Assembly: GCA_002369525.1 (NCBI GenBank)
Contig: DFFN01000100.1
Location: 27,828 to 37,415, forward strand
DNA from: Lachnoclostridium sp. UBA3775
GTDB taxonomy: Bacteria > Bacillota > Clostridia > Lachnospirales > Lachnospiraceae
Reading direction: 5' to 3'
DNA: 9,588 bases
This document shows positions 4,395-9,588 of the stretch, piece by piece. Both the position numbers and the translations under genes were made by a program. The notes beneath the pieces were generated by a model that was given only the letters and a program-made list of their open reading frames with translations, was not told where the DNA came from and made no database searches. Position 1 is the first letter of the stretch. Every line of letters begins with the position of its first letter.

Positions 4395-6027
4395 TGCTTC
4401 CGTTAGCATTCAGCGTTCCGGTGATTTTGCCTTCGGCTGCTTTAAGATCATTGGCATGAAGCGTTAAAGAATCTGATCCTGCAATTTCTTTCCAGGCATC
4501 AAGAAGCCTGGAGTCGCCGTTGACGGACAGGGTGGCTGTATTGCCGGCATTAAATTCGATGAAGAAAATCTCGCTGTCCGTTGTAAGCATATCTTCAAAT
4601 TCGACATCGCTTGCGATGACCTCGGCAGCGTGCATTATTTCGCTGATATTCGAAAGGTCTGCACTGTTCCGAGATTTGTTGATATATTTTAAATATGACG
4701 GGATTAAAACTCCGGCACCCAATATGGCTATTGCCGGTCCGCCATATTCCTTCTGCATTACATCAAGAACGTCTGAAACGGTGGGGTTGGCGGTAAGGGC
4801 GCCCTTTATGGAATTCAGCTTGTCTATAAAGCTGCCCTTATTATCTTTAAAGTAAGAAATGATCTCTTTTGCGCCGGTTTCTTCGGGCTTGGAAATATTA
4901 ACCTCGTCTGCCTCGAAGGAATACTTAAGCTCTGCTTTTATGTCATAGCCTTCGATACTGGTGTTTAGCTTAACTTTGAATTCATAGCCGTCTTCCCTGA
5001 TCGTCAGTTTGATCTCGGGATCAAGGATTTTGTATGCATTGTAAATACGTGACCACCTTGTGTCATCGATCTTGTCAAACGCCTCAAGTGTATTTCCGAT
5101 TTCCTTTTTGAGTTCGTCAGAATTTTCGATTTCCCTTTCAAGTGCCTTTGAATTACGGCTGTTTAATATCTGTTCTTTGAGTCTTTCAAGCTCTTCTTTG
5201 CTGACTTTTTTGCCGGTCGCATCAGCTATGGCAGCAATATCATCAGACTTTTCATCGAGAAGCCCGGTTAAATATGCATTGACATCGAATGCCTGAAAAC
5301 CCTGTTTGGTAAGCGAAACGATGGCATCGGTATTGTCATTGAGATAATTAAGACTGTTCTTTAATACCGACTTTATATCATCCTTGCTTTCAAACTTAAA
5401 ATCGAATTCGCCGTTTTCGGCACTTACGTCAAGGTCTTTGGAAGCCGCATCGATGAAGCCTTTGACAAACTCACGTCCGTCTTTTTGCAGCTTGTCCTTG
5501 ATTTCGGCATCTGTTTCAGGCAACGGAATGCTGTAATAGCCCAGGTCGGTCGACATTTTCAAGGTCTGGCCTATGATTGCATCAAGGTTGATATAAAGTT
5601 TTCCGTCCTTTTTGGTGATGATATCCTTAATGTTTCCGGAAAATTCGAGTGTATCCGTCGGAATTCCGATGTCATCATTGCTTTTGTTTAATTTGGCAGC
5701 CAGTTCTGCGGGGCGAACCTCGATTTTGTCGCTGTAGCTGTCGAGTGAGCAGTCTTCGCCCTCAAGCTTTCCTTCGGTTTCAAGGGAAAGCTTTCCGAAC
5801 TTGTCGATTTCGGCTTCAAGGCTTGCTTTGAAGCTTCCTTCGGTAAAATCACAAACGGTATCGAGAGCATCGGAAAGTGTCTTGATTTTGGAGATGTCTG
5901 CTTTTGCAGCTTCCTTAGCGGTGGTACCTTTAGCTTTGTCAGAGCTTTTTTCCTTGCCGCAGCCTGTCACGGAAAATACCATGATGACAGTCAGAAGCAT
6001 TGCAATGAATCTTTTTGAATTCTTCAT
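4321..6027 (-). CDS. lipoprotein of unknown function with an embedded pilin-like helix
   Basis: This 568-residue protein starts with a lipoprotein signal: KNSKRF, a hydrophobic stretch (8-20) and SVTGC, giving lipidated Cys23. A Lys/Ala/Thr-rich linker follows. Residues about 45-390 are charged, alternating helix and strand (for example LEFSGNIKDIITKKDGKLYI and the heptad-like ELERLKEQILNSRNS) and match no family I can name. Residues about 430-475 (AIAILGAGVLIPSYLKYINK, then SRNSADLSNISEIMHAAEVI) closely resemble the N-terminal helix of type IV pilins and pseudopilins, but without the peptidase-cleaved leader. A beta-rich tail (485-568) like a small pilin head follows. It would be tethered outside the cell membrane by its lipid, with the hydrophobic helix possibly inserted. 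AAGGAG lies 12 nt before the ATG, rather far. It has its own promoter and terminator, so it is probably monocistronic. Confidence 0.82.
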   Translation of the reverse strand: MKNSKRFIAMLLTVIMVFSVTGCGKEKSSDKAKGTTAKEAAKADISKIKTLSDALDTVCDFTEGSFKASLEAEIDKFGKLSLETEGKLEGEDCSLDSYSDKIEVRPAELAAKLNKSNDDIGIPTDTLEFSGNIKDIITKKDGKLYINLDAIIGQTLKMSTDLGYYSIPLPETDAEIKDKLQKDGREFVKGFIDAASKDLDVSAENGEFDFKFESKDDIKSVLKNSLNYLNDNTDAIVSLTKQGFQAFDVNAYLTGLLDEKSDDIAAIADATGKKVSKEELERLKEQILNSRNSKALEREIENSDELKKEIGNTLEAFDKIDDTRWSRIYNAYKILDPEIKLTIREDGYEFKVKLNTSIEGYDIKAELKYSFEADEVNISKPEETGAKEIISYFKDNKGSFIDKLNSIKGALTANPTVSDVLDVMQKEYGGPAIAILGAGVLIPSYLKYINKSRNSADLSNISEIMHAAEVIASDVEFEDMLTTDSEIFFIEFNAGNTATLSVNGDSRLLDAWKEIAGSDSLTLHANDLKAAEGKITGTLNANGSITWKASGSITDVLKNTRLSSRLGL

Positions 6028-6057
6028 TTTCTGTTTTTGCTCCTTATAAATCAGTAT

Positions 6058-6082
6058 GATTGAAGCCGATTATGCTTCAATC
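6058..6082. promoter_or_regulatory. 9-bp inverted repeat in the lipoprotein gene leader
   Basis: GATTGAAGC (6058-6066) and GCTTCAATC (6074-6082) are perfect complements around a 7-nt spacer. The repeat lies at or just after the predicted start of the minus-strand transcript and 13 nt upstream of its ribosome site (6040-6045). It is either an operator or a 5' stem-loop that protects the mRNA. Confidence 0.55.
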
Positions 6083-6086
6083 CATT

Positions 6087-6115
6087 ATTATAACACTTTC
6101 CGGAGCCGGTTTCCA
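6087..6115 (-). promoter_or_regulatory. promoter of the lipoprotein gene
   Basis: On the minus strand an extended -10, TGTTATAAT (6095-6087), contains a perfect TATAAT. TGGAAA (6115-6110), 4 of 6 to the -35 consensus, stands 17 bp upstream. It lies between the end of the DinB-like gene and the lipoprotein start. Confidence 0.65.
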
Positions 6116-6132
6116 CTATTTTATGAATTTTG

Positions 6133-6639
6133 CTAACGGTATCTTCCGAAGTATATGCCGTCGTTCACATATTTTTCCGTTTCGGAGACCCACATCGGAA
6201 ATTTTCCGGTGGCAACGGCAGTCTGACCGTTGAGCATGCCGGTATGGAAGGAAAGGTGCCTGTACTGGCGGAGAACCAGTTCCATCCTGGTATAAATGCA
6301 GTTTTCGGGTTTTTCATAGAGCATATCATCCGTCAGTGTATCGAGATATGCCATGGTTTTTGCTTCGATTTTATCGAGATAACGGAGCAGCTGTTCGTCG
6401 GAAAGCACCACGTCGGCAGGATTGTCGGGATTGTCCATGCCTTCCTCGTGAAAATCCGGTTCGTCATAGACAAAAGGGTTGATAAACCATTTGTCTGCGG
6501 AGTGAAGCGCATGGTATGCCCATCTCCAACAGGGGGCGCCGCAGCACAGCGCATCTCTGTCATAGGACAGGATCGATGTCCGGATATTCAGAAAATTCGG
6601 TTTCACCGTGTCTTTGATTATCTTGATCAGGTCATTCAT
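6133..6639 (-). CDS. DinB-fold putative metal-dependent protein
   Basis: This 168-residue protein has the pattern of the DinB/YfiT-like four-helix-bundle superfamily. Helix 2 carries His43/His46 (WRWAYHALHSADKWF) and helix 4 carries His128 and His132 (QYRHLSFHTGMLNGQT), the usual three-histidine metal site. The superfamily includes thiol transferases (bacillithiol, mycothiol) and many proteins of unknown activity. No specific substrate can be assigned. The ATG at 6639 has GGAGG at 6 nt spacing; the in-frame ATG at 6684 (15 residues earlier) has no ribosome site and would extend the protein beyond the family's usual length. It is divergent from the LysR gene with a 111-nt gap, a common arrangement for a LysR target, so the LysR protein may control it (inference). 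Confidence 0.83.
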   Translation of the reverse strand: MNDLIKIIKDTVKPNFLNIRTSILSYDRDALCCGAPCWRWAYHALHSADKWFINPFVYDEPDFHEEGMDNPDNPADVVLSDEQLLRYLDKIEAKTMAYLDTLTDDMLYEKPENCIYTRMELVLRQYRHLSFHTGMLNGQTAVATGKFPMWVSETEKYVNDGIYFGRYR

Positions 6640-6650
6640 AAAAAACCTCC

Positions 6651-6679
6651 TTGCATTTTTTATATTATGTCTGTATAAT
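6651..6679 (+). promoter_or_regulatory. promoter of the LysR-GH43 pair
   Basis: TTGCAT (6651-6656) and TATAAT (6674-6679) are separated by 17 bp. The -10 is perfect and the -35 matches at only three positions, as expected for an activator-assisted promoter. The leader to the LysR ATG would be about 65 nt. No comparably good promoter for the divergent DinB-like gene was found. Confidence 0.5.
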
Positions 6680-6714
6680 AACATTAAAACTTATATTAGT
6701 AAAATTGAAATAAA

Positions 6715-6741
6715 CGAATAAAAGATTCGAAAAAATCGAAT
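6715..6741. promoter_or_regulatory. phased half-sites upstream of the LysR gene
   Basis: CGAAT (6715-6719), ATTCGA (6725-6730) and TCGAAT (6736-6741) form alternating half-sites starting 10 and 11 bp apart, about one helical turn. The last two make the palindrome ATTCGAAAAAATCGAAT, 9 nt before the LysR ATG, where a ribosome site would be expected (none is clear). The dyad and phasing suit a LysR-type autoregulatory site. Confidence 0.55.
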
Positions 6742-6750
6742 GATAATGTT

Positions 6751-7665
6751 ATGACTATCACGCAATTAACTACCTTTATTAAAATAGCTGAGCTGGAGAG
6801 CTTTTCGGCAGCGGCAAACAGTCTTGGTTATGCCCAGTCTACGGTTACAACGCAGATCAAGCAGCTTGAAGAGGAACTGGGCTGCCCCTTGTTTGAGCGC
6901 CTCGGTAAGACGATCCTTCTGACTTCGGCCGGCGAAAAACTTACGTCCTATGCAAAGCGGATGGTGCAGCTGGAGAGGGAAATCCGCCTTGAGGTAAGTG
7001 ACGGAGATGAACCATCGGGAGTTTTAAAGATCGGGGTTTCCGAATCGCTGTGCATAAGCCGTTTACCGAAAATCCTGATGGAATACAAAAAAGATTTCCC
7101 GGGGATGGAAATAAGGATACAGTTCATCAACCACGAAAATATACCCGATATGCTAAAAAAGGGAGAGCTCGATCTGGTTTATACGCTGAATCCGGAAATC
7201 GCGGACGACTCCGTGCTTTTGCTTGATAAGCAAAGAGAATACCTGGGCTTTTATGCTGCACCGGGCTATTTTCCCGGGGATAAAAAGCTTTCGGAAGCGG
7301 ATCTTCATGGGCTGCCGCTGCTTCTGACCGGACATAACTGCAATTTCAGGCATATGCTTGCCGAAGACCTCGAAAAAAACGGCATAAATCCGGTCATTGC
7401 GCTGGAAACGAGCAGCAAGGAGGTACTGAAGCAGTTTGCAAAAAACGGCCTCGGGCTTGCTTTCATACCTGACATTACCGCTGAGTCCGAAAGAAAAAAA
7501 GGAAGCCTTGTCCGGCTTTCATGGTACGGAAATGATTTCCCGGTATTTGCTCAGGTCCTTGTGCATAAAGACAAGCATATAAACAGGGCTATCGTTCGGC
7601 TTGTTGAAATCATTAAGATTTATAATAAAGAAGAGAAAGGATCAGGATATGAAAGAGTACATTAA
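6751..7665 (+). CDS. LysR-family transcriptional regulator
   Basis: This 304-residue protein has the normal LysR length. Residues 1-60 form the winged helix-turn-helix (FIKIAELESFSAAANSLGYA, then STVTTQIKQLEEELGCPLFE), with a linker helix to about 85. Residues 88-290 form the periplasmic-binding-protein-like effector domain (SGVLKIGVSESLC, ELDLVYTL, NGLGLAFIPD). The inducer cannot be read from the sequence. No clear ribosome site precedes the ATG, and a palindromic operator candidate sits there, suggesting weak, autoregulated expression. The last 17 bases overlap the start of the GH43 gene, so the two are translated from one mRNA, and it faces away from the DinB-like gene. Both neighbours are candidate targets; control of the GH43 enzyme is the simplest reading (inference). 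Confidence 0.92.
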   Translation: MTITQLTTFIKIAELESFSAAANSLGYAQSTVTTQIKQLEEELGCPLFERLGKTILLTSAGEKLTSYAKRMVQLEREIRLEVSDGDEPSGVLKIGVSESLCISRLPKILMEYKKDFPGMEIRIQFINHENIPDMLKKGELDLVYTLNPEIADDSVLLLDKQREYLGFYAAPGYFPGDKKLSEADLHGLPLLLTGHNCNFRHMLAEDLEKNGINPVIALETSSKEVLKQFAKNGLGLAFIPDITAESERKKGSLVRLSWYGNDFPVFAQVLVHKDKHINRAIVRLVEIIKIYNKEEKGSGYERVH

Positions 7666-9082
7666 AGGCGCAAACCCTTACATGCCTCTCTGGGAGCATG
7701 TACCGGACGGAGAACCGAGGGTTTTTGAACACAACGGAGAAAAGAGGGTATACGTATACGGCTCGCATGACATAGAGAAGACCCAGTACTGCGGGCGTAA
7801 CTATGTCGCATGGTCGGCACCTGTCGACGACCTTACCGACTGGACATATCACGGTGTCTGCTATGAGACCCACTATGATTCGGTGCTTTATGCACCGGAT
7901 GTTGTTAAGAAGGGCGATACCTATTATATGTATGCGGCAGAGCATTGCGGAAGCTTTATCGTCGTTGCTTCTTCAAAAGACCCGTGGGGACCTTTTGAAA
8001 ACCCTGTCGAAACAAAGCTCGGCTTCGATCCGGGCGTGCTTGTCGATGATGACGGAAAGGTTTATGCTTACTGGGGCGGCTGTGCCGCACCGTGCTATAT
8101 CGCCGAGCTTGAGGATGACATGGCTACAATAAAGGAGGAAACTCTGGTTTCAAACCCTTTGGGGCATTCCACCTGTCCGTGGGATCCGGTCGATGACGGC
8201 CATATTTCGCTTATCGATGCCTTTTTTGAAGCTTCAAGTCCGAGAAAGGTGATGGGAAAATATGTTTATATCTTTTCGAGAAGATACGAGAAGCCGATAC
8301 CGGAGCTCGGTGTTTTCGAAGACTGCAACGGATTTTTGTCCTACCGTTTTGCCGACACTCCTTTCGGTCCTTTTCATGACGGCGGGGATATAAGCTTTAA
8401 CGGCGGCGAGATTTTAAGGGACAGCGAGGGGCTCGGCACGATGACCTACCGCTGGGGCAACAACCACGGCTCGATCATGGAGATCAACGGAAAGTGGTAT
8501 ATTTTCTACCACAGACATACCGGAACCACCGAATATACACGTCAGGCCATGCTTGAGCCTGTCGATGTCGCAATGGGGAGGGACGGAAAGCTTTATATCG
8601 GTGATATTAAATACCTTGGCGGCGAGCCGGTGGCCTCCGTACCCGTGGAAATGACCTCGCAGGGACCTCATATCAACGGGCTTGACGCGCGCAAATGGAT
8701 ATCGGCCGGTTATGCCTGTCATATCTACGGAAGCAGCAAAAATGCCTATATCCGTCCGTCTTATGAGCAAAGGGATGATGTTTCGACGCCGGTTGTAAAC
8801 ATTACGGGGGGCACCACGGTCGGCTTCCGTTACCTGCAGTTCGGAAACAATACGCCGGAAAAGGTGACTGTCGTTCTGGAGGAACCGAAGGAGCTTATAA
8901 TTAACGTGCGCATCGATTCATACAGGGGACGCATTGTTTCGACTCTCGAATCTGACGGACGGGATGTCTGGCTTTGTCAAAGCCTGAATACCGGTGTCAT
9001 CGGAAAGCATGCGGTTTATTTCGAGTTCATATTGAAGGATGCCGGCGAAACCGCAAGCTTTGACAGGTTCAGCTTTGACTGA
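7649..9082 (+). CDS. GH43 family glycosidase with C-terminal CBM6-like domain
   Basis: This 477-residue protein has a GH43 five-bladed beta-propeller at residues 1-330: NPYMPLWEHVPDGEPRVF, YAPDVVKKGDTYYMYAA, GFDPGVLVDDDGKVYAYWGG, FFEASSPRKVMGKYVYIFS and HGSIMEINGKWYIFYHRH. Asp127 fits the pKa-modulating aspartate and Glu194 the general acid. The general base is either Asp20 or Glu22 in PDGEP, because the usual DPS motif is altered. Residues about 345-477 form a beta-sandwich like CBM6. The family removes alpha-L-arabinofuranose or beta-xylose from hemicellulose oligosaccharides. There is no signal peptide, so it acts in the cytoplasm on imported oligosaccharides. The ATG at 7649 has AAAGGA at 7 nt and matches the conserved N-terminus; an upstream in-frame ATG (7601) lies deep in the LysR gene. 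Confidence 0.9.
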   Translation: MKEYIKGANPYMPLWEHVPDGEPRVFEHNGEKRVYVYGSHDIEKTQYCGRNYVAWSAPVDDLTDWTYHGVCYETHYDSVLYAPDVVKKGDTYYMYAAEHCGSFIVVASSKDPWGPFENPVETKLGFDPGVLVDDDGKVYAYWGGCAAPCYIAELEDDMATIKEETLVSNPLGHSTCPWDPVDDGHISLIDAFFEASSPRKVMGKYVYIFSRRYEKPIPELGVFEDCNGFLSYRFADTPFGPFHDGGDISFNGGEILRDSEGLGTMTYRWGNNHGSIMEINGKWYIFYHRHTGTTEYTRQAMLEPVDVAMGRDGKLYIGDIKYLGGEPVASVPVEMTSQGPHINGLDARKWISAGYACHIYGSSKNAYIRPSYEQRDDVSTPVVNITGGTTVGFRYLQFGNNTPEKVTVVLEEPKELIINVRIDSYRGRIVSTLESDGRDVWLCQSLNTGVIGKHAVYFEFILKDAGETASFDRFSFD

Positions 9083-9089
9083 CGCTCCG

Positions 9090-9114
9090 AAAAAAATCAA
9101 TAAGCGCGATTTTT
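9090..9114 (+). terminator. weak A/U-rich hairpin after the GH43 gene
   Basis: AAAAATC (9092-9098) can pair with GATTTTT (9108-9114), and flanking CC/GG could extend it past a bulge. It starts 7 nt after the GH43 stop. The stem has little GC and the T-run is part of the stem, so termination is doubtful. Confidence 0.3.
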
Positions 9115-9138
9115 GGGGTGGCAGAAATCGATATTATG

Positions 9139-9147
9139 TGCTATAAT
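9139..9147 (+). promoter_or_regulatory. extended -10 promoter of the PPi-phosphofructokinase gene
   Basis: TGCTATAAT carries a perfect extended -10 element 57 nt before the start codon. The -35 zone (TGGCAG, 9119-9124) is poor, typical of extended -10 promoters. The ribosome site AAAGGAG (9189-9195) is 8 nt before the ATG. Confidence 0.6.
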
Positions 9148-9203
9148 ACTTCTGCACGTTTAAAAACATGTGAAAAAAATAATTATATAAAGGAGAAATA
9201 TAT

Positions 9204-9588
9204 ATGACTATCACACCTCTTCAGACTGCCAGATACGCATATAATCCCAAGCTTCCCGGAATGCTCAGGAACGGTATCGCAGAAATCTGCGTTAAAAACG
9301 GCGCAGCTACCGAAAGCGTAGCAGATCAGGACAAGATCAAGGCTCTCTTCCCCAATACCTACGGAAAGAACGAAATCACTTTCGCAAAGGGCGCAAACAC
9401 TTCAGCTGCCAAAAAGCAGGTTGTGGGCGTTATCCTTTCCGGCGGACAGGCACCCGGCGGACATAACGTAATCTGCGGTCTTTACGATGCTATCAAGGCT
9501 ACAGACAAGTCGAATGTTCTTCTCGGCTTCAAAGGCGGCCCCAGCGGTCTTATCGAGGATGAATATATTGAATTTACCGATGAGTACA
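9204..9588 (+). CDS. pyrophosphate--fructose 6-phosphate 1-phosphotransferase, N-terminal part
   Basis: The window holds the first 128 codons, and the gene continues past the right edge. LFPNTYGKNEITF, VGVILSGGQAPGGHNVICG (residues about 74-92) and LLGFKGGPSGL are the phosphate-binding glycine loops of the long, plant-like class of PPi-dependent phosphofructokinases (about 550 residues). The enzyme phosphorylates fructose 6-phosphate with pyrophosphate, a reversible energy-saving glycolytic step common in anaerobic clostridia. Its strong ribosome site, own extended -10 promoter and codon choice suggest high, housekeeping-level expression. It is probably not co-regulated with the GH43 gene, though both feed the same sugar catabolism. 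Confidence 0.93.
   Translation, partial: MTITPLQTARYAYNPKLPGMLRNGIAEICVKNGAATESVADQDKIKALFPNTYGKNEITFAKGANTSAAKKQVVGVILSGGQAPGGHNVICGLYDAIKATDKSNVLLGFKGGPSGLIEDEYIEFTDEY

Noticed and set aside
4520..5870. Several plus-strand frames of 60-111 codons inside the lipoprotein gene
   Set aside because: They are antisense to a long, well-supported gene, and their serine- and phenylalanine-rich content is what lysine- and glutamate-rich coding DNA gives on the opposite strand.
6130..6678. 182-codon plus-strand frame opposite the DinB-like gene
   Set aside because: It is the antisense image of the DinB-like gene, which has the conserved histidine pattern and the better ribosome site.
6640..6684. Longer start for the DinB-like protein
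   Set aside because: The extra 15 residues cover the GGAGG ribosome site and do not match the family's usual start.

Overview
The window looks like chromosomal DNA of an anaerobic, fibre-degrading Clostridia member, most likely Lachnospiraceae (Butyrivibrio-like). This rests on protein style and content, not on a database search: cytoplasmic GH127 and GH43 arabinose/xylose-releasing enzymes, a pyrophosphate-dependent phosphofructokinase, an XRE regulator fused to a desulfoferrodoxin-like domain, strong AGGAGG-type ribosome sites and a moderate GC content. No rRNA, tRNA, CRISPR array or insertion sequence was seen.

Left edge (1-1102): the C-terminal half of a GH127 beta-L-arabinofuranosidase-like protein, followed by a flavodoxin gene that keeps its ribosome site and about 19 codons and is then cut off.

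Accessory block (about 974-4320): a membrane-anchored TIR/Sel1-repeat protein, a GNAT acetyltransferase and an XRE regulator fused to a desulfoferrodoxin/superoxide-reductase-like domain. The TIR gene and the XRE fusion are preceded by near-identical leaders of about 64 bp, which also bracket the TIR-GNAT pair as direct repeats. A small minus-strand XRE repressor converges on, and overlaps, the XRE fusion. Upstream of it is a dense regulatory region with two copies of the palindrome TAGCAC-N6-GTGCTA, one of them inside the spacer of a good plus-strand promoter. That promoter points at another gene start (a zinc-ribbon N-terminus) that is also cut off after about 21 codons.

Middle (4281-6684, minus strand): a 568-residue lipoprotein with its own promoter and terminator, whose C-terminal part looks like a type IV pilin helix embedded in a lipoprotein, and a DinB-fold putative metalloenzyme.

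Right part (6651-9588, plus strand): a LysR regulator divergent from the DinB gene, with a palindromic operator candidate in between. It overlaps a GH43 glycosidase gene by 17 nt, suggesting the regulator and enzyme are co-expressed and that the regulator responds to a sugar or related signal (inference). The window ends in the first 128 codons of a PPi-phosphofructokinase gene with its own extended -10 promoter.

The sugar genes (GH127, GH43, PPi-PFK) fit plant-polysaccharide use. The block between the two truncated genes has the appearance of an inserted or rearranged accessory segment, possibly for stress or defence.
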